The notes below the pieces were generated by a model that was not told the DNA's origin, did no database searches, and saw only the letters and a program-made list of their open reading frames with translations. A stretch of 64,000 nt of DNA, taken from positions 22,018 to 86,017 of the IMG/VR virus record IMGVR_UViG_3300042400_000613. One strand, written 5' to 3'. Positions 8,066-16,300 of this stretch are shown in pieces. The position numbers and the translations under genes are program-made. This stretch comes from a virus. Each line of letters starts with the position of its first letter. Positions within the stretch are counted from its first letter, which is position 1.

Positions 8066-9928
8066 ATGGCAGAAAGAATAGTCAGTCCTGGCGTATTTAC
8101 AAGAGAAAAAGACCTTAGTTTTTTACCTTTAGAAATACAAGCTATAGGAGCGGCGGTTGTAGGTCCTACTTTAAAAGGACCCGCGTTCGTTCCTTCTACA
8201 ATCTCCTCTTATGAGGAATACCTTAGAGCTTTTGGTGGAGCCTTTAGTTCGGGTTCCGGTACATCCGAAAGACAGTACAAGTTCTTAACAGACTATGTAG
8301 CACAAGAATATTTGAGATATGCTGAAAATTTAACCGTAGTTAGGGTACTAGCCGGTAATTATCAGTACGCAAGTTCAAATGTAGTAACTAGAGGCGCTTA
8401 TGCTGCTGCTCCTGCTGGTATTAAGGCTCGATTAACAGGCTCTTACTTTACAGCCGCTCAACAAACTTTTAAACTCACTGTAGTATCTCCGGGTAATTAT
8501 GTAAATACATCACTCACTTCTATTGCCTCTAATAATGGAATAGGAAACCCTAATGATGACTCTACAGGAGGAGTGTTGAACATAGGAAACAGAGAGAATT
8601 TAAGATGGGAAGTAAGAGACGTTAACACTGATTTAGGTACTTTTGATTTGTACATAAGAAGAGGAGACGACAGACACAACAGAAAAGTAATTGTAGAGCA
8701 GTACAATGATTTAACTTTAGACCCTAACGATACTAACTACATCGGTAGAGTTATCGGAGATCAAATGTACACATTAAGGTATGATTCTGATGGTATTCCT
8801 TTCTTGCAGTTAAGCGGATCTTTCCCTAACAGATCAAGATATATCCGAGTAGAGGTATTTAAAGAAAATTATAACTACTTAAATGAAAATGGACAGATAA
8901 GAGTTGCTGCATTCTCTAGTAGTTTGCCCGCTGAAGTATCTGGTACTTTCTCCGGAGGTTCCGATGGATATGTAAAACACCCAAGATCATTCTTTGATAA
9001 AATTAGTGGACAAAACAGCCAGGGATTCAATTTAGATGATTTAGCAGGCGGAGCTTCTGGTTCAACTGCTTATATGGATGCTATTGACATTTTAGCCAAT
9101 GCAGATGAATATGATATCAACATGTTACTCATGCCTGGAATTATTGACGGAGTAGGTGAACAACATGGTGAAATTATAACAAAAGCGATTGCCATGATTG
9201 AAAATAGAGGAGATATTTTCATGGTGATTGACCCAACTAGATACGGTGATACTATTGGACAAGCTATAAACGCAGCCTTAGCAAGAAATACTTCTTATGC
9301 TGCTTACTACTATCCATGGGTACAAATAGCTGACGCTGACTTAGGAAGAAATGTATGGGTTCCACCATCCACTGTAGTATCAGGAGTTATTGCATTCAAT
9401 GACTACGTACAGTTTCCTTGGTATGCTCCAGCCGGTTTAAATAGAGGTGCCATTGACGTAGCTCTACAGGCAGAGAGAAAATTAACTTTAGGAGATAGAG
9501 ATAGACTTTATACTTACAATATTAATCCTATTGCTACTTATCCAAGAGAAGGTGTAGTTGTATGGGGACAGAAGACTTTACAGAAGAAAAGATCTGCACT
9601 TGATAGGATTAACGTAAGAAGGCTATTAATCACTGCTAAAAAATTCATTGCATCATCTTCTAGGTATCTAGTATTCGAACAAAATACAAAAGAAACAAGA
9701 CTTAGATTCTTAAGTATTGTTGAACCTTACTTGGAAAGCGTTAGAAGAAATCAAGGTTTATATGATTTTAGAGTAATTATGGATGAATCCAATAATACTC
9801 CCGATGTTCTTGACAGAAATGAGTTAAGAGGTGCTATTTATTTAAAACCTACTAGAACCGCGGAATTCATAATCTTAGATTTCTTTGTGTTACCTACAGG
9901 AGCTTCTTTCCCTGGTGATACAGAATAA
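8066..9928 (+). CDS. 18: Tail sheath protein, gp18-like
   Basis: The 620-residue product begins 'VSPGVFTREKDLSFLP' and continues 'GAAVVGPTLKGPAFVP', the conserved N-terminal strand of contractile sheath proteins. The C-terminal portion ('RRLLITAKKFIASSSRYLVFEQNT', 'VIMDESNNTPDVLDRNELRGAIYLKPTRTAEFIILDFFV') is the conserved sheath domain that hooks neighbouring subunits together. The protein forms the contractile outer tube of the tail. Length is near T4 gp18 (659). It is followed 19 nt later by the first tail-tube gene, as in T4 (18-19). Confidence 0.95.
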   Translation: MAERIVSPGVFTREKDLSFLPLEIQAIGAAVVGPTLKGPAFVPSTISSYEEYLRAFGGAFSSGSGTSERQYKFLTDYVAQEYLRYAENLTVVRVLAGNYQYASSNVVTRGAYAAAPAGIKARLTGSYFTAAQQTFKLTVVSPGNYVNTSLTSIASNNGIGNPNDDSTGGVLNIGNRENLRWEVRDVNTDLGTFDLYIRRGDDRHNRKVIVEQYNDLTLDPNDTNYIGRVIGDQMYTLRYDSDGIPFLQLSGSFPNRSRYIRVEVFKENYNYLNENGQIRVAAFSSSLPAEVSGTFSGGSDGYVKHPRSFFDKISGQNSQGFNLDDLAGGASGSTAYMDAIDILANADEYDINMLLMPGIIDGVGEQHGEIITKAIAMIENRGDIFMVIDPTRYGDTIGQAINAALARNTSYAAYYYPWVQIADADLGRNVWVPPSTVVSGVIAFNDYVQFPWYAPAGLNRGAIDVALQAERKLTLGDRDRLYTYNINPIATYPREGVVVWGQKTLQKKRSALDRINVRRLLITAKKFIASSSRYLVFEQNTKETRLRFLSIVEPYLESVRRNQGLYDFRVIMDESNNTPDVLDRNELRGAIYLKPTRTAEFIILDFFVLPTGASFPGDTE

Positions 9929-9947
9929 ACAAAAAAAATAGACTAAA

Positions 9948-10538
9948 ATGGCATTTATAAACTCCCCATTTAAATATTTTAACCCTAAGCAGCAGATGAG
10001 ATACGTCCTCTATATCAATGATAGAGGAATGGACATCCCTACTTATATGGTTAAAACAGCGGATAGGCCCTCGCTAGATCAAAATCCAGTAACTGTAGAT
10101 TATATCAATACAGAATTTAAGGTTAAAGGTAAATCTAGGTGGCAAGATATCTCTGTAACATTATATGACCCAATTGAAGTAAACGGTGCTAGACTTCTGC
10201 ACGACTGGATTAGTAAACTTCACCATAACTCCGGATTACTCCAACCTGGCACAGGATTAGTAACCCCGGGAGAAGATGGATATATCTGGGAATATAAGAG
10301 AACATTAAGATTTGAAGCGGTTAGTCCTCATGGAGATGCTGTAGATCAGTTCCTATTATACGGAGCTTTTATTGCAGATGCTAAGTGGGGCAACATGGAT
10401 TTATCTTCGGATGATTTAAACATGTTGGATTTAACTATAACTTATGATTACGCAACCATGCCAGCTGTACAGAATGCAAATGTACTGGTTCGTGACGTAG
10501 ACGCATCGGTACCTGTAACAAGACCTAACGCAGGATAA
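9948..10538 (+). CDS. 19: Tail tube protein, gp19-like (copy 1)
   Basis: The 196-residue protein shares 'PFKYFNPKQQMRYVLYI', 'YINTEFKVKGKSRWQDISVTLYDPIE' and 'TPGEDGYIWEYKRTLRFEAVSPHGD' with the next gene, and has the T4 gp19 size and fold pattern. It polymerises as hexameric rings inside the sheath. Placement directly after the sheath gene supports the main tube role for this copy. An A-rich leader precedes the ATG and a perfect hairpin follows the stop. Confidence 0.9.
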   Translation: MAFINSPFKYFNPKQQMRYVLYINDRGMDIPTYMVKTADRPSLDQNPVTVDYINTEFKVKGKSRWQDISVTLYDPIEVNGARLLHDWISKLHHNSGLLQPGTGLVTPGEDGYIWEYKRTLRFEAVSPHGDAVDQFLLYGAFIADAKWGNMDLSSDDLNMLDLTITYDYATMPAVQNANVLVRDVDASVPVTRPNAG

Positions 10539-10550
10539 TTATTAATAAAC

Positions 10551-10578
10551 CACAGAGGTGCATTTATGCACCTCTGTG
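10551..10578 (+). terminator. Perfect 13-bp hairpin between tube genes
   Basis: CACAGAGGTGCAT pairs with ATGCACCTCTGTG around a 2-nt loop. There is no U-tract after it (CTTATAAAA), so it may be a partial terminator, a processing site or a stability element that sets the expression ratio of tube copy 1 over copy 2. Confidence 0.6.
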
Positions 10579-10592
10579 CTTATAAAATACAC

Positions 10593-11291
10593 ATGGCATT
10601 TACACACAAACCTTTTAAGTATTTTAATCCAAAGCAGCAAATGCGCTTTGAGTTATATATGCAGGCAGATCCTTTTGGTCCTTTTTTTCCTACGTATGCC
10701 ATAAAATCAGCAGAAAGACCTACTTTAGAGAATAATCATATCACAGTAGATTACATAAATACAGAATTTCACGTTAAAGGAAAATCAAGATGGCAGCCCA
10801 TAACAATACGTTTTTATGATCCAATTGAAGATAATGGTGCCAAAATGTTACATGATTACATTAATAACTATCATCACAATTCCGGCACAACGGGAACATC
10901 TTTTAATCTTTTAACTCCGGGAGAAGATGGTTTTATACATGAATATAAAAGAACATTATATTTAAGATCATTATCACCTCATGGAGATGTCATGGATTCT
11001 TTCGTATTAGTAGGAGCATTTTTTGATTCTATTAAATGGGGAGAATTTGACATGTCTAGTGATGATTTAGTATTGATGGAAGGAACAATAGTATATGATT
11101 ATGCCATGGTTAGAGGAAGTAAGGTGAAACTTCCTGATGTAGAAGGACCTGGATTAGATGGCGGAGGCGCTAATTTCGGAAAGCAATTAGGAGATGCAGC
11201 TATAAATATTGGAAAAGGAGCAGCTCAAGCAGCCGCTAATGCCGGAATAAGTGCATTAGGTAATTTGATTGGCGGCGGCGGAAGGAACTAG
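10593..11291 (+). CDS. Tail tube-like protein, gp19 paralogue (copy 2)
   Basis: The 232-residue product is clearly paralogous to copy 1 ('HKPFKYFNPKQQMRFELYM', 'YINTEFHVKGKSRWQ', 'GEDGFIHEYKRTLYLRSLSPHGD'). I start it at ATG 10593 because the upstream in-frame ATG at 10566 lies inside the hairpin stem and because 'MAFTHKPFKYF' aligns with the start of copy 1. It has an extra C-terminal tail of about 45 residues rich in Gly and Ala (residues 185-232), absent from copy 1. It may form specialised rings at one end of the tube, as gp54 or gp3 do by position in T4; this is inference. Confidence 0.85.
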   Translation: MAFTHKPFKYFNPKQQMRFELYMQADPFGPFFPTYAIKSAERPTLENNHITVDYINTEFHVKGKSRWQPITIRFYDPIEDNGAKMLHDYINNYHHNSGTTGTSFNLLTPGEDGFIHEYKRTLYLRSLSPHGDVMDSFVLVGAFFDSIKWGEFDMSSDDLVLMEGTIVYDYAMVRGSKVKLPDVEGPGLDGGGANFGKQLGDAAINIGKGAAQAAANAGISALGNLIGGGGRN

Positions 11292-11327
11292 TTTTCTTTG
11301 TTTTGTATTAATTTTAAGTTTTTAGTA

Positions 11328-11334
11328 TATTTAT
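11328..11334 (+). promoter_or_regulatory. Candidate late-type promoter element TATTTAT
   Basis: ATATTTATTATAAA lies 18 nt before the ATG at 11346 in a 54-nt gap, matching the sites at 2470, 5469 and 50726. Confidence 0.4.
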
Positions 11335-11345
11335 TATAAAAAGAA

Positions 11346-12107
11346 ATGGCTAAATCTACGCCCATATTTAGACAGAAAAAAATAGACAGAACAGTAGCGA
11401 TAGACTCTACGGGCGCTTCTGAATATACCCAATACAGACCTTTCGCCTATTTTGAACCTAAATTAAAAAATAGATTTGTCCTTTACTTAGACGTACAAGG
11501 AATTTATATACCTAGTTATTTAGTAAAATCAGCGACTAAGCCCGGATTTACCTACGATAATATAGAATTACAGTACATTAACACAAAGACAAACTTTAAA
11601 GGTAAGATGACATGGGATCCTATAGAGATAGTACTATATGATCCTGTGGCAGCACATAGGTTTTCTCCTAGAGCAGCTAATAATCCTTTTGTAGACTCCT
11701 TATCTAGTTCTGAGGAAGTTAATAATGATTCATCTGTTTTAATATACGAGTGGATACTAAACACACACTCAAACTACATAGAAGGAAAAGAATATGCGCT
11801 AGAAACATATAAGAAAACTTTAATATTAGAAACATTAATGCCGAGAACAAATATACAATCAGAAAGATGGGAAATACATGGTGCGTATGTTTCGGCAGTA
11901 AAATGGGGTGATTTAGATTTATCGGATGATTCTTTATCCACTTGTTCTGTAACAATTATGTATGATTATGCGTTAATAAAAGACGCTAATCAAAGAAAGG
12001 TTATTCCTTACAATAAAGAGCGTATTAATCCATTAGAAACACTACCTGATTCTATTAAATCTCTTAATCAAAAAATTCCATCAGTAGGATTATTGCCAAG
12101 ATCTTAA
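11346..12107 (+). CDS. Tail tube-like protein, gp19 paralogue (copy 3)
   Basis: The 253-residue protein repeats the tube pattern: 'YRPFAYFEPKLKNRFVLYLD', 'YINTKTNFKGKMTWDPIEIVLYDPV', 'VKWGDLDLSDDSLSTCSVTIMYDYA'. It is the most diverged of the three copies, with an insertion around residues 105-130 (Asn/Ser rich) and a different C-terminal tail. A role as tube initiator or terminator at the baseplate or neck is possible because baseplate assembly genes follow. It has its own candidate promoter. Confidence 0.85.
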   Translation: MAKSTPIFRQKKIDRTVAIDSTGASEYTQYRPFAYFEPKLKNRFVLYLDVQGIYIPSYLVKSATKPGFTYDNIELQYINTKTNFKGKMTWDPIEIVLYDPVAAHRFSPRAANNPFVDSLSSSEEVNNDSSVLIYEWILNTHSNYIEGKEYALETYKKTLILETLMPRTNIQSERWEIHGAYVSAVKWGDLDLSDDSLSTCSVTIMYDYALIKDANQRKVIPYNKERINPLETLPDSIKSLNQKIPSVGLLPRS

Positions 12108-12129
12108 AAATTAAACAAACATAAATATT

Positions 12130-12975
12130 ATGAAGCCAGACAGAGAAGTTACATTTAATCAAAGTCCTAGCGAAGACGGTATGGAAATTCCTATTCCGGT
12201 TATTCCAACTGTCCCTCAAGGACTAAATCAGACTACATTATTAGTAGATTTACCATCTAGAGGTCTTTTTTACCCTAAAGAAAATCCTCTATCCTCGGGT
12301 CAAGTAGAATTAAGATACATGACAGCTAAAGACGAGGACATCTTAACCAATCAAAACTATATCATGCAAGGAACGGCTATTGAAAGAATGTTCCGTAACT
12401 TGCTTGTATCAGAGATTGATTGGGATGATTTATTAGTTGGAGACAAGAATGCCATTATGATTGCATCTAGGATTGCAGCTTATGGAGATGAGTACGTAAT
12501 CCAAGTTACCACACCATCAGGTAATACACAGGACACGACAATCAATTTAAGTGAATTAAAGCCCAAACCGATTGACGAATCTGTATTAGTAACTAAGAAT
12601 AGTAATTTATTTAAATTAACCTTACCTAAATCTAAAAAAGAAGTTCATGTTAAGTTATTAACAGGAAAAGAAGATAAGGAAATTGACGCTATTGTTAAAT
12701 CTTACGAGAAAGTAGGAAAAGATCCGGGCTTACTAACATTGAGATTGAAGCACATGATTGTCGCTCTTGATAATAATGTTGACTTAGTGTACATTAGAAA
12801 CTACATTGACACAGACTTATTAGCAGCAGACAGTAGAGCTATCAGATCTTTCTTAAGTAAAATTCAACCGGATGTAGATTTTAACGTAGAAGTGATAGAC
12901 CGGTACACCGGGGAGCCATTTCGCACTCCAGTGGTTTTCGATGAAAGATTTTTTTGGCCTGACCTCGAGAGATAG
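12130..12975 (+). CDS. 26: Baseplate hub assembly protein, gp26-like
   Basis: The 281-residue product contains 'LVDLPSRGLFYPKENPLSSGQVELRYMTAKDEDILTN', then 'FRNLLVSEIDWDDLLVGDKNAIMIASRIAAYGDEY', a pattern I recognise from T4-like gp26 / baseplate hub subunits. The last 40 residues include a Pro/Arg-rich strand. The end overlaps the next small gene by 35 nt, as 26 and 51 are adjacent in related phages. Role in hub assembly is by family. Confidence 0.75.
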   Translation: MKPDREVTFNQSPSEDGMEIPIPVIPTVPQGLNQTTLLVDLPSRGLFYPKENPLSSGQVELRYMTAKDEDILTNQNYIMQGTAIERMFRNLLVSEIDWDDLLVGDKNAIMIASRIAAYGDEYVIQVTTPSGNTQDTTINLSELKPKPIDESVLVTKNSNLFKLTLPKSKKEVHVKLLTGKEDKEIDAIVKSYEKVGKDPGLLTLRLKHMIVALDNNVDLVYIRNYIDTDLLAADSRAIRSFLSKIQPDVDFNVEVIDRYTGEPFRTPVVFDERFFWPDLER

Positions 12976-13150
12976 ACAGTACATATATGAAGAAGTTTTT
13001 CAACTAATTCATTATGGAAAAGGATTTACATATAATGATTTGATGGACATGCCTATATTTATTAGAAAATTCTTTTACAATAGATTATTAGAAGCTTATG
13101 AAGAAAGAAATGAAGCAAATAAAAAAGCATCCAAAAAATCAAGAAGATAG
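12941..13150 (+). CDS. 51: Baseplate hub assembly catalyst, gp51-like
   Basis: This 69-residue protein reads 'YIYEEVFQLIHYGKGFTYNDLMDMPIFIRKFFYNRLLEAYEE', closely matching the short gp51-like proteins of T4-type cyanophages (mPi..Rrfy...L). T4 gp51 is needed for hub assembly and is not found in the virion. The start lies inside the upstream gene in another frame, implying translational coupling. A strong terminator follows 15 nt after the stop. A basic tail (KKASKKSRR) ends the protein. Confidence 0.7.
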   Translation: MKDFFGLTSRDRQYIYEEVFQLIHYGKGFTYNDLMDMPIFIRKFFYNRLLEAYEERNEANKKASKKSRR

Positions 13151-13151
13151 A

Positions 13152-13355
13152 ATGAAAGAAGTTAGGGAGGGGATTCTCTCCTCCCTTTTTTCATTATTAG
13201 CCATCCCTACACAATTAAAAATGGTGGGTAGAATGTATAATGCTGCAAAGGAAGATGAGAAATTAAAAAATCTAAGAGCCCAAAGATTACAGCGTCTGCA
13301 ATCTCTAAAACATGATTCTGATTCTAATAATAAGCATTTTAAAAAGTATAAATAA
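13152..13355 (+). CDS. Small hydrophobic-helix protein overlapping a terminator, unknown
   Basis: The 67-residue frame starts 'MKEVREGILSSLFSLLAIP' and continues with a basic helix ending KHFKKYK. An upstream in-frame ATG at 13098 would overlap the gp51-like gene by 53 nt and is less likely. The frame runs straight through a strong intrinsic terminator at 13165-13191. Either the gene is translated only from read-through transcripts or the frame is fortuitous. The amphipathic N-terminal helix could be membrane active, but nothing proves it. Confidence 0.4.
   Translation: MKEVREGILSSLFSLLAIPTQLKMVGRMYNAAKEDEKLKNLRAQRLQRLQSLKHDSDSNNKHFKKYK
13165..13191 (+). terminator. Intrinsic terminator after baseplate assembly genes
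   Basis: GGGAGGGGA pairs with TCTCCTCCC (one G-U pair) around TTC, then six T. It ends the 12130-13150 transcript but lies within the reading frame at 13152-13355. Confidence 0.85.
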
Positions 13356-13384
13356 CATCAAAGACTTAATAAATATGTGATATA

Positions 13385-16300
13385 ATGGGAATAGATGCTA
13401 TAAAAAAAATGGTAGAAGCCATCTTTAATGATTTAAGTCATTTTAAAGAGAAGTATGAATCGGCTTATGCGTCTTTAGTTACGATAAAAGACGACGGTAT
13501 AAAAGAATTACAAGCTAGTAAAAAAGATCGCTCCGCCAATTCCCAGAAAGAAATTGATCGACAAATAGAAGGTCTAAATATAGTTTACAAAAAAGAGCAC
13601 GCAAAACATGAATCCTTATTAAAAAGTATAGATAGTGCTATAAAGGCAGCGAAATTGATTAAAAGCCACACAAATGTAAATGGCTACTCTATTACAACAA
13701 TCCAAGAAGAATTAAATAATCTCATTCCATTTATTGAGACAGTATATACCGAGTCAAAGTTTCTAATAGGTAGAATAGAAATAGGATCGTATACATTAGG
13801 ACAACAACTAGAGTTGAAAGAAAAGGGTCTTGATTATCCTAAAGGAAAAGAAAAGAAGTTTTTAGAAAAAGAACTACGTATAGCCTCTGTTAATTTAAAT
13901 AATATTAACCCTGATGCTAAAGTAACATTAGGAGCTTTTAATAGAGCAAGAGGTGTAATCGACAAACAAGGAAACAGAACTGGAATAGAAGGTAAGTTAT
14001 CTGATTTAAAGGAAAGAAAAAAGAATGAATGGTTAAAGCCAACAACTTTAGACTTAAAGAGAAAAAAAGAAAATAATGATATTATTAGAAATCATTTAAC
14101 AGATATTACTCCTGATAAGTTACACACTATACCTCAAAATGTACAAAAAAAAATAAAAGCATATATAGGAGGTGTAAGTATATCTAGAGAAGAGCATTAC
14201 AAAAAAGGAGACCCTTATAATGAATCAGACCTTGAACAATTAATATACGCAAAAACAGGAATGTCTAGAGAGGATATTCTGCATAGTGAAAACTTATTTC
14301 CTAACCCAGAGGGATTAACAAATAAAAAAACGGAAGAAACTGCACAATCACCCGCAGAAATTAAATCTCCTGTAAAAAGAAAAGGAAAAAATAAAGCACC
14401 CGCAGACGTTATTTCTGATACAGCCTCTGTAGCTAATACATCATCACCCGCAAACATTACTTCTGATACAGCCTCTGTAGCTAATACATCATCACTTGCA
14501 GACGTTATTTCTGATACAGCCTCTGTAACTAATACAACATCCCCGGGAAATAGAGGAGGTGGTAAAAAGAGAAGAATTTCAATACGTGGGAGAGGTGGTA
14601 GCATTGGAGGTGCAAGTACCGGAGGAGGGTCACAATCACCTATTGAAGAGATTAAGCCTAAAGTTGAATACGGAGGAGGGTCACAATCACCAGGAGAAGT
14701 ATCGGATGAAATGCTTAAAATAATTGAGCAAGCAGTATTTAATGGAACTGCTAGAGCTTTTAGTCAATTTTCAAATTCTCCGATAAGCGCGCCATCTGAA
14801 TTTAGTGATTCGGCAATAGATAAGATAGGAAATACAGTTTATGAAGCAATGAAAAAAGCTTTAGACTATTATTCTGCATCTCCTGCTTTAAATATGGTTT
14901 TATTTGGAATAGACCCATCTGTTATGAAGTTATTAAAAGACGAGTTAGGAGGTCTTTCTAGTACAGGGGGCGGGACAGGTGATATGGATAAATTAGCCGA
15001 AGAATTAAGAAAAAGTAGAGAGAGCAATGAAAACCTAGCTAAAATGCAAGAAGCTAGAAGAAAAAAAGCAGCAGCAGAAAAAAGAAAAAAAGATAAAGAA
15101 GCAGAAAAGGAAAAAAAGAGAATAGCGGATCCTAATTCACCCGAAAGTATAGCTAAAAAGAAAAAAGAAGCCGACGCAGCAGAAAGAGCTCAAAAGAAAA
15201 AAGATAAAGAAGACCCTAATTCACTAGAAAATATAGCAAAAGCAGAAGAAAAAAAGAGGAAAGAAGAAGAAAAAAAAGCTAAAGAAGATAAAGCAAAGTT
15301 AAAAGCCGAAAGAGAAGCAGACCCCTTTAGAAAAAGATTAAAGACAATATTTAAAGAAGGAGAACAGGAGCTATCATTTCTATATGCTAAGACAGATGCT
15401 TTTGTAGGATGGATTCCAGGATTTAACGACGCTATATTAGAGGCTAGAAAAAGTGCTTTAGAAACTTTACGAAAAGGGTACGAAGAATTTGATTTAGAAT
15501 ACGCAAACTCGGGTAGTGCGTTTAAGGGTATGAAAAAAGCAATATCAGAGATGTTTAAGATATCTCCCTTCACCGTTATAGTAGCAGGATTAACAACCAT
15601 AGGAATACTTTTAGGTAAAACAATTTTTAATGCAGCTCAAAAAGTAAATACTCAAATAAAGGAAATAGCAGCAGAATTAGGAACATCAAATAGACAATCC
15701 TATGAGATGTTTAAAAATGCTATGAATGCTCAAACTCAATTTGAAAATTTACATGCTAGCTTAAGAGATGTTATGGATGCTCAAAAAGGCATTCTAGGAG
15801 ATTCTGGCATTTTATTAAGAACAAATGATAAAGCATTATCTGCCATAGCTGACAATGCAAAAAATATAGGATTGTCTGTAGAATCTGCCGGTGCATTTTA
15901 TGAGAATTTAAGAATGAAAGGGGCGGGTGATACTGAGGCGAATAATGTCATGACTGCATCACTAGAACTTGCAGATAAAAGAGGATTTTCTCCCCAATCC
16001 ATAGTAGATGATATAGCTCAAAATGCTGAATTTGCATCAAAATATTTTTCTAAGATTAATAAAGATTCTAAATCTGCTCATAGAAATTTAATCGAAACTA
16101 ATATACAAGTAAAAAACTTAGGATTAAATTTTCAGAAGGCATCTAAAATGACACAGCATTTATTGTCATTTGAGCAAAGCATTACAGCAGAAGTTGAAGC
16201 ATCTGTAGCATTAGGTACGCATGTTGATATTGGAAAAGCTAGAGAATTGCTTTTACAGGATGATATTGCCGGAGCGATGACACAAATGATGAATGCCATT

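Noticed and set aside
10566-10592. Upstream start for tail-tube copy 2
   Set aside because: The ATG is within the hairpin stem, and alignment with copy 1 places the start at 10593.
14215-15600. Long minus-strand frames inside the tape measure gene
   Set aside because: They are reverse-frame shadows of Lys/Glu-rich and Ser/Ala repeat codons; the plus-strand protein is clearly real.
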